DNA of 33,263 bases, taken from NCBI GenBank assembly GCA_016290515.1, contig JAEEUJ010000004.1, positions 1-33,263 on the forward strand, read 5' to 3'. This DNA comes from Clostridiaceae bacterium (lineage in GTDB: Bacteria; Bacillota; Clostridia; Oscillospirales; Acutalibacteraceae). Positions 19,151 through 29,148 of this stretch are shown in pieces (positions within the stretch are counted from its first letter, which is position 1; every line of letters starts with the position of its first letter). The position numbers and the translations under genes are program-made. Below the pieces are notes generated by a model that ran no database searches, was not told the origin of the DNA, and worked only from the letters and a program-made list of their open reading frames with translations.

Positions 19151-19159
19151 ACGCCCACC

Positions 19160-19933
19160 TCACAATCCGAGTCTGTAAAATACGTTTATGTTAAGTTGCC
19201 GTTTAAGCAGATACAGCCTGCCCTGTAAAACTGTTTTTCCGTCACCTGACTGCTGACAGAAATAGCTGTAATCCTTTTTGAAAATACGGAAGCGGCGTTT
19301 TGCCGCATTTATGTTTTTGTGGTCGTTTGCCGAAAAGCTCTGGCAAAGCTCAAGACCTTCGGCAACCGAAATCTTCACATTTTTTGCCTTCATATCTCGC
19401 AAAAATGCGTGGTCGATAAAGTCAAGAAAATAGTTCTCGTCATATCGGTAATCTTCAAAGAGTTTAAGGTTAACCGCCATGCCGCTGTTTATGCCCGAAA
19501 TATTGGTTTCGTTTAACTGCGAAAGGCTGTTGATGCGCTTTGTCAACGCGCCGTCAATGATGCAAGGCGACATAATGCCGACCTTGTCGCGGATGACGGG
19601 CAGAATTATATCTGCGCCGCTCTTTTCAATCTCGCAGTCAAGCTTTTCAAAGTAATCGGAAGGTACCTCGGTATCGTCGTCGAAAAGGCAGACGTAACCG
19701 TTTCTGCCCTTCAGCGAATCAAGTGCGCGGTTATACGCCTTAGCAAGTCCGAGATTGCCGCCCATTGAGATATAGCCGACGCCCCTGTCAGCTATGTTGC
19801 GGTTGGAGTTTTCCTGAGTCGAGTTGTCGCAGACCGTAACGGACACACCGAGCTTTTCAAGGCTCCTGAAGGTAAGGGATTCTTCAATTTTGCGGTTGCA
19901 AATAACCATTACGGCAAAGAAAGTGTTGTTCAT
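19160..19933 (-). CDS. GT2-family glycosyltransferase
   Basis: VTVCDNSTQENSNRNIADRGVGYISMGGNLGLAKAYNRALDSL...VCLFDDDTEVPSDYFEKL: DDD motif and GGNLGLAKAYN. Confidence 0.85.
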   Translation of the reverse strand: MNNTFFAVMVICNRKIEESLTFRSLEKLGVSVTVCDNSTQENSNRNIADRGVGYISMGGNLGLAKAYNRALDSLKGRNGYVCLFDDDTEVPSDYFEKLDCEIEKSGADIILPVIRDKVGIMSPCIIDGALTKRINSLSQLNETNISGINSGMAVNLKLFEDYRYDENYFLDFIDHAFLRDMKAKNVKISVAEGLELCQSFSANDHKNINAAKRRFRIFKKDYSYFCQQSGDGKTVLQGRLYLLKRQLNINVFYRLGL

Positions 19934-19939
19934 ATTCTC

Positions 19940-20632
19940 TTACCCTTTGAAATAAGCCTTTATTATGCCCAGTCTCCACTTAATCATCTGCATAACGCCC
20001 TCGTGCTGCATTTTCGACGAATTGTCGCCGTGTCTGCGCCAGAGTATCAGCGGCTCGTTTATGAGCTTAACCCTGCCATGCTTTTCACACATAAGACCTA
20101 TCCACTGGTCGTGCATGGGCAGGTTTTCGGGAAACGGCAAAATGTAATCAAGAGCCTCTCTTCTGAGCGCCATACAGCAACCCATATAGGAGTTTTTGAT
20201 TATGTTTTTGAGTATTCCCGTTTTTGTGCCCCTGACCTCAAAGAATGATTCGTTAAGCGTGTTAAGCTCACCGTCGGTCACTCTTGCGTCGTGCATAACG
20301 AGAAGCAAATCTCCGTCGGCTTTGAACTCATCTTTAACTCTTTGCACCTTGTTTTCAAGCCATATATCGTCCTGATCGCAAAGAAAAATCAAATCGTTTC
20401 TGCAATTCTTAATTGCGTTTTCAAAGTTCTTTATAAGTCCCTTTCCCTCGCCGTCAACTATACGGATACGGCTGTCGCCGAGAGCTTCGATAAGCTGACG
20501 GGTGCCGTCGGTTGACGGGTCGAGGGACACAACAATTTCGTCGTCCCCGGACAACTGCGGCAATACCGAGCGCAACTGCCCGGCTATATACTTTTCACCG
20601 TTATAAGCCGCGAGGGCAACCGAAACCGTCAT
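19940..20632 (-). CDS. GT2-family glycosyltransferase
   Basis: VSVALAAYNGEKYIAGQLRSVLPQLSGDDEIVVSLDPSTDGT..., DLIFLCDQDDIWLENKVQ, GCCMALRREALDYILPFPENLPMHDQWIGLM. Confidence 0.9.
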   Translation of the reverse strand: MTVSVALAAYNGEKYIAGQLRSVLPQLSGDDEIVVSLDPSTDGTRQLIEALGDSRIRIVDGEGKGLIKNFENAIKNCRNDLIFLCDQDDIWLENKVQRVKDEFKADGDLLLVMHDARVTDGELNTLNESFFEVRGTKTGILKNIIKNSYMGCCMALRREALDYILPFPENLPMHDQWIGLMCEKHGRVKLINEPLILWRRHGDNSSKMQHEGVMQMIKWRLGIIKAYFKG

Positions 20633-20634
20633 AA

Positions 20635-21198
20635 TCAGAATGTATTCTTCTCCTTGAATTCCTTAAAGGACTGATGAACCTTATCCTTTTCGGAAAGCAG
20701 TATTTCCATATCGTCGGGAATTGGCCACTCGATACCGATGTCGGGGTCGTTCCACATAAGTCCCGCCTCGTGAGTGGGATCGTAATAGCGTGTGCACTTG
20801 TAAACGAATTCAGCCTCGCCTGAAAGCACTACAAAGCCGTGAGCAAAGCCCTCGGGAATATAGAACTGCTTCTTGTTCTCAGCCGAAAGAACAACGCCGT
20901 ACCACTTGCCGAAGGTCTCGCTGTTACGTCTTAAATCAACAGCAACGTCAAAGACCTCACCCGAGACAACTCTGACGAGCTTGCCCTGTGAGTTCTCGGT
21001 CTGGAAGTGAAGTCCGCGAAGCACACCGCGCTTTGACTTGGACTGATTGTCCTGAACGAAAACGGCGTCAACGCCGCCTGCGCAGAATTCCTCATACTGA
21101 TAGGTTTCCATAAAGTAGCCTCTGTTATCGCCGAAAACCGTAGGCTCGATAACATATACGTCCTTGATAGGAGTTTTGATAAAATTAAATTTGCCCAT
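20635..21198 (-). CDS. rfbC: dTDP-4-dehydrorhamnose 3,5-epimerase
   Basis: GVLRGLHFQTENSQGKLVRVVSGEVFDVAVDLRRNSETFGKWYGVVLSAENKKQFYIPEGFAHGFVVLS. Confidence 0.95.
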   Translation of the reverse strand: MGKFNFIKTPIKDVYVIEPTVFGDNRGYFMETYQYEEFCAGGVDAVFVQDNQSKSKRGVLRGLHFQTENSQGKLVRVVSGEVFDVAVDLRRNSETFGKWYGVVLSAENKKQFYIPEGFAHGFVVLSGEAEFVYKCTRYYDPTHEAGLMWNDPDIGIEWPIPDDMEILLSEKDKVHQSFKEFKEKNTF

Positions 21199-21265
21199 AA
21201 TTAAACCTCTTTACAGTCAACAACTCAAACCGCCCGAAGACGGTTTGAGTATGAATTTGAGTTTA

Positions 21266-22324
21266 TTATTTATTTTCGTACATCTTCTTGTAGTAATCCT
21301 GATATGCACCGCTGGTTACATTCTTAACCCAGTCCATATTGTCAAGATACCACTTGAGCGTCTTCTTGATACCAACCTCGAAGGTGGTCTCGGGATACCA
21401 GCCCAGAGCTTCCTTAATCTTGGTCGGGTCGATGCCGTAACGTCTGTCGTGGCCCTTACGGTCGGTGACGTACTTGATCATGTGCTCGCCAACCTCGGGG
21501 TCAACGTTTTCTTTGATGTACTGAATAATCGTCTTTACGATGAAGATGTTCGGTCTCTCGTTGTGGCCGCCTACGTTATAGACCTCGCCGTCAACGCCGT
21601 TGCGTACTACCATATCGATAGCCTTGCAGTGGTCCTCAACATAGAGCCAGTCACGAACCTGCATGCCGTCACCGTAAACGGGAAGCTCCTTATGAGCAAG
21701 GGTATTGTTCATAATAAGAGGGATAAGCTTCTCGGGGAACTGATACGGACCGTAGTTGTTCGAGCAGCGTGTGATGTTGATCGGGAACTTGTAGGTGTCG
21801 TGGAAAGCCTTTACGAAGAAGTCAGCAGAAGCCTTACTCGACGAATAGGGGCTGTGAGGATCGAGCGGAGTGGTCTCCATAAAGAAGCCCTCTGCGCCGA
21901 GTGAGCCGTAAACCTCGTCGGTTGAAACCTGAAGATACTTGACGCCCGCCTTGTACTCGTCGTCGCCCGTCTGCCAGGCTTCCTTGGCGCACTGAAGCAT
22001 ATTTACAGTACCGAGAACGTTGGTCTGAACGAAAATCTCGGGGTTGGTGATGCTTCTGTCAACGTGGCTTTCAGCCGCGAAGTTGACAACGTAGTCAACG
22101 TCGTTTTCCTTAAAGATCTTCGAGATGGCTTCCTTGTCGCAAATGTCAGCCTGAACGAAGCTGTAGCGGGGGTTGTTCTCAACGCTCTTGAGGTTCTCAA
22201 GGTTGCCCGCATAGGTAAGCTTATCAACGTTGATGATTTTAACGTCATCGTACTTGTTAAGCATATAGATTACGAAATTTGAGCCGATAAAACCGGCGCC
22301 GCCTGTTACAAGATAAGTTTTCAT
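21266..22324 (-). CDS. rfbB: dTDP-glucose 4,6-dehydratase
   Basis: YLVTGGAGFIGSNFVIYMLNKY, NFAAESHVDRSI, VSTDEVYGSLG, PYSSSKASADFFVKAFHDTY. Start set at MKTYLV (overlaps the rfbD TGA). Confidence 0.95.
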   Translation of the reverse strand: MKTYLVTGGAGFIGSNFVIYMLNKYDDVKIINVDKLTYAGNLENLKSVENNPRYSFVQADICDKEAISKIFKENDVDYVVNFAAESHVDRSITNPEIFVQTNVLGTVNMLQCAKEAWQTGDDEYKAGVKYLQVSTDEVYGSLGAEGFFMETTPLDPHSPYSSSKASADFFVKAFHDTYKFPINITRCSNNYGPYQFPEKLIPLIMNNTLAHKELPVYGDGMQVRDWLYVEDHCKAIDMVVRNGVDGEVYNVGGHNERPNIFIVKTIIQYIKENVDPEVGEHMIKYVTDRKGHDRRYGIDPTKIKEALGWYPETTFEVGIKKTLKWYLDNMDWVKNVTSGAYQDYYKKMYENK

Positions 22325-23229
22325 TGGTCCTTCTCCATTTCGTCTAATTTTATGATATATTCCTTCAGCGCTGTCTGCCAGTCTCTCATTTCGTTGCCGA
22401 CAGTGCATTTCAGCATAAGATTGTTAAGCGAGGAGTAAAGCGGTCTGGGCGCCGCTGCGGGATACTTTGCCGAGTATTCCTCGGTGGTGCATTTTGCAAC
22501 CGTACCCTTGCAGCCTGACAGCTCCATAATCAGAGCCGCAAAGTCTGCCCAGCTGCACTCGCCCTCACCCGTACAGTGATAGACACCGTATTCTTCCGTT
22601 AACGCAAGCTTGAGAATGTGATAGGCAAGGTCGTTTGCGTTGGTGGGATTTCCCCTCTGGTCGTCAACAACGGTTGTGACGTCGTTCATATTACCGAGTC
22701 TTCTCATGGTCTTTACAAAGTTCTTGCCGATAAGCCCGTAAAGCCACGCAGTACGCAGGATAAAATATCTCGTCGAGAATTCCTCAACGTATTTTTCGCC
22801 CAGAAGCTTCGACTTGCCGTAAACGGTGTTGGGCTCGGTTTCGTCCCATTCGCAACGCGGCGTGTTACCGTCGCCCTTGAAAACATAGTCGGTCGAAACG
22901 TGAACGAGCTTTGCTCCGTTTCTCTCGGCAGCCATCGCGAGATTGCGAGGGCCTATCGCGTTGACCTTCATAGTCGCGTCGAAATTCGTTTCGCAGCCGT
23001 CAACGTTGGTCATAGCCGCGCAGTTTATGATAACGTCGGGCTTCTTCTCACCGACAAACGCCATAACCGCTTCGGTGTCGGTGATGTCGAGGTCCTCGAC
23101 GTCAACCGCAATAATCTCACAGCCTGCATATTTGTCGGAAATCCTGCCGATTCCCGCTTCGCCGGTTCTTAGCATGGTCTGAAGCTCGTTGCCGAGCTGA
23201 CCGTGAGAGCCTGTAATCAGTATTTTCAT
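22321..23229 (-). CDS. rfbD: dTDP-4-dehydrorhamnose reductase
   Basis: KILITGSHGQLGNELQTML, DVIINCAAMTNVDGCETN, HVSTDYVFKGDG, VYGKSKLLGEKYVEE. Confidence 0.95.
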   Translation of the reverse strand: MKILITGSHGQLGNELQTMLRTGEAGIGRISDKYAGCEIIAVDVEDLDITDTEAVMAFVGEKKPDVIINCAAMTNVDGCETNFDATMKVNAIGPRNLAMAAERNGAKLVHVSTDYVFKGDGNTPRCEWDETEPNTVYGKSKLLGEKYVEEFSTRYFILRTAWLYGLIGKNFVKTMRRLGNMNDVTTVVDDQRGNPTNANDLAYHILKLALTEEYGVYHCTGEGECSWADFAALIMELSGCKGTVAKCTTEEYSAKYPAAAPRPLYSSLNNLMLKCTVGNEMRDWQTALKEYIIKLDEMEKDQ

Positions 23230-23242
23230 ATTATACCTCTCG

Positions 23243-24118
23243 TCAATCTACAGCCTTACCCGCTACCTTGTAGAGATACTGACCGTATTCGGTAGTGTGG
23301 AGCTTATCAGCCTGAGCAAGAAGCTGGTCGCGGTTGATAAAGCCGTTTGCGTATGCAATTTCCTCAAGGCAGGCAACGTAGAGTCCCTGTCTGGTCTGAA
23401 CCGCCTCAATGAAATTGGCGGCGTCGAGCATCGCTCTGTGAGTACCCGTGTCGAGCCACGCCATACCGCGTCCGAAAAGCTCAACCTTAAGTGTGCCTCT
23501 GCGAAGGTACTCGTTGTTGATGGACGTGATTTCTATTTCGCCTCTTGCGGAGGGCTTTACGTTCTTGGCTATTTCAATAACGTCGTTATCGTAGAAGTAA
23601 AGACCGGGAACAGCGTAGTTTGACTTCGGATGCTCGGGCTTCTCCTCAATTGAGAGAACGTTCCAGTCCTTGTCGTATTCAACAACGCCGAACGCGGTGG
23701 GATTGCTTACGTGATAGCCGAAAATCGTCGCGCCCTTTTCCCTTGCGCTTGCCTTGGCAAGACGCTCGGAAAAACCGTAGCCGTAGAAAATGTTGTCGCC
23801 GAGAACAAGACAAACACTGTCATCGCCGATAAACTCCTCGCCGATAATGAACGCGTCGGCAAGTCCTCTGGGCTTGTCCTGTACGGCGTACTGAATATTC
23901 ATACCTAACTGTGAGCCGTCACCGAAAAGCTCCTTGTAATCGGAGATGTCTCTCGGTGTCGAGATAATCAGAACGTCTCTGATTTTGGCAAGCATAAGCG
24001 TTGACATCGGATAATAAATCATCGGCTTATCATAGACAGTAAGAATCTGCTTTGATACCGCCAATGTTGACGGATAAAGGCGTGTGCCTGCTCCGCCTGC
24101 GAGTATAATACCCTTCAT
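23243..24118 (-). CDS. rfbA: Glucose-1-phosphate thymidylyltransferase
   Basis: [44 protein letters not shown]; start at ATG 24118 behind GGAGGG, not the upstream in-frame TTG. Confidence 0.95.
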   Translation of the reverse strand: MKGIILAGGAGTRLYPSTLAVSKQILTVYDKPMIYYPMSTLMLAKIRDVLIISTPRDISDYKELFGDGSQLGMNIQYAVQDKPRGLADAFIIGEEFIGDDSVCLVLGDNIFYGYGFSERLAKASAREKGATIFGYHVSNPTAFGVVEYDKDWNVLSIEEKPEHPKSNYAVPGLYFYDNDVIEIAKNVKPSARGEIEITSINNEYLRRGTLKVELFGRGMAWLDTGTHRAMLDAANFIEAVQTRQGLYVACLEEIAYANGFINRDQLLAQADKLHTTEYGQYLYKVAGKAVD

Positions 24119-24160
24119 AGTGTTTCCCTCCAAACACGTTTAATTTTTATGTGAATTTTA

Positions 24161-25534
24161 TTAATTCCCTTCGTCAGCAGGTTGTGTCTGCTCGGGCTGT
24201 GTCTGAGCCGCCGTGGTCTCAGCCTGAGTCTGAGCCTCGGGTACGCGCTCGGTAACCTGAGCCTGCGTAGTGGTCTCGGCCTGAGTCTCAGCCTCGGTAA
24301 CCGCCGCGGTTGTCGTTTCGGGTGCCGTCGTGTTCTCCGAATTGCCGGACGAACCGTCACCCTTTATTACTATCGTACCGTCGCCGTTACGGCTGTTGTC
24401 GGAAGTGTTACCGTTATTCTTGTTTGCAGCTGTGGTTGTCGTCTTTGTTTTGGATGAGCCGGAAGACGAGGCCGAATAATCCGCCGACGGAAGCTCACCG
24501 TAGATAAACATATGAATTCTGTTTGTGGCTTCCTCAAGGTCGTATCTCCATACCCACGCGCCGTCGTAAATGCCGCCCACGGCATTCTCGGGCTCGCCGG
24601 GCACGGTAATCGCCTCTAAGTTGATTTCCTCGTTAATCATCGGAACGAAGCTCATGACCTCCGAGAAGGTAAGCGAGGTTTCGCACAGCGACATAATAGC
24701 CTTGACTACCTCCGGGTACTTAGCCGGGCTGACCTTTCTCGCCTGAGCGAGAAGCGCATTGATAACCATCTTCTGACGGTTTGCGCGCGCCTCGTCGGAA
24801 TCCTGCTTACGCAGACGGCAGAATATAGTCGCCTGATCGCCGTCAAGGTGAACGGGTCCGTAGCTGTTCACGAGCGCCGCACCCTTCTGTGTGCCGCCGA
24901 GAGCCTCGGAGTTAATCTGCTCCATCTCGGACTTGGTAATCTCAATATCAATACCGCCGAGTATATCGATAGCCTCGGCCATTTTGTAGAAGTTGATTGT
25001 CGCGTAATCCGTAATATTCATTTTGAAATTACGGTTAATGGTGTTGATTGCCAGCTCTGCGCCGCCGAAAGCGTAGGCGTGGGTTATCTTCTGATTCTTA
25101 TGGCCTTCGATTTCGACGTAGCTGTCACGCAGTATCGAAGTCAGCTTGACAGTCTTGTTCTTGCGGTCAACGCTGACTATCATAATCGTATCGCTTCTGC
25201 CGTCAAAGGCGTCCTTGTCCCTCGTGTCAACGCCGAAGACGGCAACGTTGAAAATACCGGAATCGTGCGTTTCGCTGAGCGCAAGGTTGTCCTCATTGAC
25301 GTTCTTGCGGAAGCCGCTGTTGTAAACCGCCCAGGTAGTGATAATCGCAGCAAGTAACAGAAGCACAAGCACGGCAACGATAATAATTACCGCCTTCTTC
25401 CACTTTTTCATATTCTTCCATTTGCCTCTGATTCCGCCCTTGGGAGGATTGGTATTCTTATACACCTTGCCCTTCTTACCGCTTAAAGCGTCGGTGATTT
25501 CTATATCTTCAAAGTCTCTCTTTTTGCCTTCCAT
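24161..25534 (-). CDS. LytR-CpsA-Psr (LCP) family cell-wall polymer transferase/attenuator protein
   Basis: Single N-terminal TM, FNVAVFGVDTRDKDAFDGRSDTIMIVSVDRKNKTVKLTSILRDSYVEIEGH, AYAFGGAELAINTINRNFKMNITDYATINF, RLRKQDSDEARANRQKMVI; low-complexity Thr/Gln/Glu/Ala C-terminal tail. Confidence 0.93.
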   Translation of the reverse strand: MEGKKRDFEDIEITDALSGKKGKVYKNTNPPKGGIRGKWKNMKKWKKAVIIIVAVLVLLLLAAIITTWAVYNSGFRKNVNEDNLALSETHDSGIFNVAVFGVDTRDKDAFDGRSDTIMIVSVDRKNKTVKLTSILRDSYVEIEGHKNQKITHAYAFGGAELAINTINRNFKMNITDYATINFYKMAEAIDILGGIDIEITKSEMEQINSEALGGTQKGAALVNSYGPVHLDGDQATIFCRLRKQDSDEARANRQKMVINALLAQARKVSPAKYPEVVKAIMSLCETSLTFSEVMSFVPMINEEINLEAITVPGEPENAVGGIYDGAWVWRYDLEEATNRIHMFIYGELPSADYSASSSGSSKTKTTTTAANKNNGNTSDNSRNGDGTIVIKGDGSSGNSENTTAPETTTAAVTEAETQAETTTQAQVTERVPEAQTQAETTAAQTQPEQTQPADEGN

Positions 25535-25726
25535 CTCTGTTCCTCACAAAAAAACATTTTCAAATGCACATTGCAGTCCATTATAAGTAATCTAATTATA
25601 CTACAAAGAGTATCTTATGTCAATTAAAACAACACATTCCTAAATGGCGTTGAGCGGTATGCTTTTTATTGCAAAAGCAGATTTGATGTGTTAATATTAA
25701 TCAAACTTATTTTACGGGGTGAAAAT

Positions 25727-27265
25727 ATGGCAAAGAAAAAGGGCGCAAAAAAAGCAATCGCAATCACCGCAGCCGTGCTGGCGGTTGTTATAGCTGCTGG
25801 CGCAGTGTGCGTTTACAACTTCGTTCCGAACGTTAAAAAGTACAAAATCAGCGTAAACAAAAAGGACGTTATCAAAACCGTTTACGGCTGGGGAACATCT
25901 GCGTGCTGGTGGAGTCAGAACGTTGCAGACGAAAAGACGAGGGACGAGCTGTCTGGTCTTCTGTTCTCAAAGGACGGACTTGCGCTCAACATTTACCGCT
26001 ACAATATAGGCGGCGGTTTTGACGAAAACGAGCGCACCTCAAACCCGTGGAGAAGGGCGGAAAGTTTCTATGTCCGTAACCCCGAAACGGGCGAATGGGA
26101 ATACGATTTCACCCGCGATGCAAACGCCTACGCATTTCTCAGAAAAAGCCTTGAATACGGCTGTATTGACACGGTCGTGCTCTTTGCCAATTCACCGCAT
26201 TACAGCTTCACCGAATCAGGGCTTGCCTCGGGCAGCTTCGAGGAAAACACCTGCAATCTCAGAAAGGATTGCTATGACGATTTCGTCGATTATTTCCTTA
26301 CTATTACCGAGCATTTTATAGCCGACGGCATACCCGTAAAATTCATCTCGCCCGTCAACGAACCGCAATGGTCGTGGGGCGGCGACTGGGTAGGTCAGGA
26401 GGGCTGTCACTACGAGCCCGACGAGGTAATCGAGCTTATGAAGCTCTTCGCAAAGGGTATAGAGGAAAGAGGTCTTGACGTCAAACTTATGGCGCCCGAA
26501 AGCGGCGAGGTTTCAGCGCTGACGGACGAGTATTTCGAGCGTCTTACCGCTGACGAAACGATTAAAAAGAATCTCGGCTCGCTGGCATATCACAGCTACT
26601 GGACCGACGTTTACGTAAAGCTCAAGCAGGCTCTCGGCGAGGACGTTGACACGAAATATCCGGACCTTCGCGTCGATATGACGGAATGGTGTGAAATCCC
26701 CTGCTGGCACGACATAAACGACGTCGCTTCGGCCGTGCTTATGGCGCGCGTTATTGCCAACGACACCGAGCAATCGCATGTGGATTCGTGGTCGAACTGG
26801 GTTGCCGTCAATCAGGACGGAACCGCTGACGACGGCAGGAATTACTGCGACGGACTTATCTGCGCAAACGACGATTTTTCCGAGTATTCAGTCTGCTCAC
26901 GTTACAATGCGATGGCGCATTTTTCAAAGTTCGTTCCGACCGGTTCAAAGCTGCTGAAGGTCAGCGAGAATATGTCAACCTTAGTCACCGAAACCGACCT
27001 GAGCGTTACCTGGGAAAACGACCCGAAGCGTCAGAAAACCTTCTACCGTGTGAGCTCGGCGGCGTTCCTTACGCCCGACGACAAGGTCGTAATCGTAATA
27101 GTCAACGAGGGCGACTGGAGAACTGTCAAACTCGACGTAAAGGGTAAGCACATGACCGTCGTCACGACCGACGACAAGCAGTCTCTCGCAACGACCTACG
27201 ACGGCAAAAAGCTCCCGAGCATAGAGGTTCCCTGGAACACAATAACAACAGTAATTATCGACTAA
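25727..27265 (+). CDS. Membrane-anchored/secreted glycoside hydrolase, GH30-like (endo-beta-1,6-galactanase-type)
   Basis: N-terminal TM/signal anchor; TVYGWGTSACWWSQNVADEKTRDELSGLLFSKDGLALNIYRYNIGGG, FISPVNEPQWSWGGDWVGQEGCHYEPDEV (acid/base NEP), DMTEWCEIPCW (candidate nucleophile Glu). Start at MAKKK behind a weak RBS. Confidence 0.75.
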   Translation: MAKKKGAKKAIAITAAVLAVVIAAGAVCVYNFVPNVKKYKISVNKKDVIKTVYGWGTSACWWSQNVADEKTRDELSGLLFSKDGLALNIYRYNIGGGFDENERTSNPWRRAESFYVRNPETGEWEYDFTRDANAYAFLRKSLEYGCIDTVVLFANSPHYSFTESGLASGSFEENTCNLRKDCYDDFVDYFLTITEHFIADGIPVKFISPVNEPQWSWGGDWVGQEGCHYEPDEVIELMKLFAKGIEERGLDVKLMAPESGEVSALTDEYFERLTADETIKKNLGSLAYHSYWTDVYVKLKQALGEDVDTKYPDLRVDMTEWCEIPCWHDINDVASAVLMARVIANDTEQSHVDSWSNWVAVNQDGTADDGRNYCDGLICANDDFSEYSVCSRYNAMAHFSKFVPTGSKLLKVSENMSTLVTETDLSVTWENDPKRQKTFYRVSSAAFLTPDDKVVIVIVNEGDWRTVKLDVKGKHMTVVTTDDKQSLATTYDGKKLPSIEVPWNTITTVIID

Positions 27266-27275
27266 AAAACAAGGA

Positions 27276-27300
27276 ATTACCGCCGGATTACGGCGGTAAT
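27276..27300 (+). other. Stem-loop between the GH30-like gene and the MATE gene
   Basis: ATTACCGCC-GGATTAC-GGCGGTAAT, perfect 9-bp stem, no T-tract, immediately upstream of the MATE RBS/ATG. Confidence 0.6.
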
Positions 27301-27310
27301 CAGAGGCAAT

Positions 27311-28657
27311 ATGGTTACTCAGAACAAGTCAGTCAATCTGATGACCGAGGGAAGCATATACAGCAAAATAATAAAGTTCGCAATTCCCATTTTCATCGGT
27401 CAGCTTTTCCAACAACTTTATAACACGGTTGACTCGCTGATAGTCGGCAACATGATAGGCCGTACGGCCCTTGCCGCAGTCAGCTCGACAGGCACGCTGG
27501 TATTTCTGGTTATCGGCTTTTTCTTCGGCTTTTCCATAGGCGCGGGAATAGTCATATCCAAGTACATCGGCGCTAAAGACGACGAAAAAACCACGATGTC
27601 CGTGCATACCGCGGTTGCTATGGGTATAATTCTGTCGGCGCTGATTACATTTTTAGGTGTCTGCTTCTCGCCGTTCATGCTGCGTCTTATCGACACTCCC
27701 GGCGACGTTTTCAGCGAGGCATCTGCATATCTTCGCGTTTATTTTGCGGGTTGTACGGGATTAATTATGTACAACACTCTTGTCGGTATCCTTCAGGCAA
27801 GCGGCGACTCAAAGCACCCGCTTATGTACCTGATAATAAGCTCGGTTACAAACGTTTTTCTCGACGTTTTCTTCATCGGCGTTTTCAAAATGGGCGTTGA
27901 GGGCGCGGCGCTTGCCACAATACTGTCCCAATTCCTGAGTATGTTCCTTTCGCTTCGCAGACTGATGAAATCCGATGAGGTAATCAAAATTGAGCTTAAA
28001 AAAGTCCGTCTTCACGCTCCGATAGTCCGCGAAATCATAAAATTCGGTCTTCCGACCGCGCTTCAGAACTGTATAATCGACGTCGCCAACATTCTCATAC
28101 AGTCGTACGTCAATTCGTTCGGTTCGCTCGCCATGGCGGGCATCGGTGCTTACGTCAAGGTCGAGGGCTTCGCATTTCTGCCCGTCACCTCGTTCTCGCT
28201 GGCGATGTCAACCTATATTTCGCAGAATCTCGGCGCGGGCAAGAAGGACAGAATGCGTAAGGGCATAGCCTTCGGTCTGCTGTGTACGGTGATACTCATT
28301 GAGCTTATAGGCGTAGTTATTTTCATAGCCGCGCCGAGCCTCATAAGTGCGTTCAATTCAGAGCCCGAGGTTGTCTATTACGGCGTAATGCGCGCAAGGG
28401 TTACGGCGCTGTTCTTCTTCCTTATGGGCTTCTCGAACGTAACCGCGTCCATAATGCGCGGCGTCGGCAAACCGATTATTCCGACAGTCGTAATGCTCGT
28501 CTGCTGGTGCGCGGTCAGAGTACTTGTTTTCACCACAATAGGTCAGGTCTATCACGACATACGGCTGACCTGCTGGATTTACCCGATAACATGGGGATTG
28601 AGTACAATCGTTTACATAATCTGTCTTGTCCGTTTGCGTGTGAAAAAGACGATTTAA
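27311..28657 (+). CDS. MATE-family efflux transporter
   Basis: IFIGQLFQQLYNTVDSLIVGNMIGRTALAAVSSTGTLVFLVIGFFFGFSIGAGIVISKYIGAKD; 12-TM MATE pattern. Confidence 0.93.
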   Translation: MVTQNKSVNLMTEGSIYSKIIKFAIPIFIGQLFQQLYNTVDSLIVGNMIGRTALAAVSSTGTLVFLVIGFFFGFSIGAGIVISKYIGAKDDEKTTMSVHTAVAMGIILSALITFLGVCFSPFMLRLIDTPGDVFSEASAYLRVYFAGCTGLIMYNTLVGILQASGDSKHPLMYLIISSVTNVFLDVFFIGVFKMGVEGAALATILSQFLSMFLSLRRLMKSDEVIKIELKKVRLHAPIVREIIKFGLPTALQNCIIDVANILIQSYVNSFGSLAMAGIGAYVKVEGFAFLPVTSFSLAMSTYISQNLGAGKKDRMRKGIAFGLLCTVILIELIGVVIFIAAPSLISAFNSEPEVVYYGVMRARVTALFFFLMGFSNVTASIMRGVGKPIIPTVVMLVCWCAVRVLVFTTIGQVYHDIRLTCWIYPITWGLSTIVYIICLVRLRVKKTI

Positions 28658-28734
28658 CTATCCCCCTTGGGGGCTTGTATAACGAAAGCTTAAAATTATA
28701 TAATTTCAGCATAAAACAAAAGGAGGATTCTACT

Positions 28735-29145
28735 ATGGCATGTTTTGTTGTTCCCGCTGTTGAGGCAGTAGCCGTTACCGCCGCTTATCTCGCAGCCAAG
28801 AAGCACGAGCAGAAAATTTCGGCTCCCAAGCTTGCAAACGGCAACGATGCTCCCAAGGCCGAAGCCAACATCACCTGGTCCAAGAGACTCAGCTGGTTGA
28901 TGGGCCTTCTCTGGGGCGGCGTTCTGCTGCTTGCATTTGAGCACTTCTGGCACGGTGAGGTTGTACCCTTCCCGCCCTTCCTGACGGCGATGGCCGATCC
29001 CGAGGATACCGCGGAAATGCTGCACGAAATGGCAACCGTCGGTGTATCGATGGCAATCAGCGTAACTGCCTTCTGGGGCATTATCTGCGCTGCAGCTCAG
29101 GCTAAGCTCGCAAGCGTTAAGAAGGCCCTTTCGCAGGAGGTATAA
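28735..29145 (+). CDS. Small membrane protein of unknown function
   Basis: ATG at 28735 behind AAAAGGAGGATT; MACFVVPAVEAVAVTAAYLAAKKHEQK...WSKRLSWLMGLLWGGVLLLAFEHFWHGEVVPFPPFLTAM...VSMAISVTAFWGIICAAAQAKL. Confidence 0.8.
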   Translation: MACFVVPAVEAVAVTAAYLAAKKHEQKISAPKLANGNDAPKAEANITWSKRLSWLMGLLWGGVLLLAFEHFWHGEVVPFPPFLTAMADPEDTAEMLHEMATVGVSMAISVTAFWGIICAAAQAKLASVKKALSQEV

Positions 29146-29148
29146 TCA

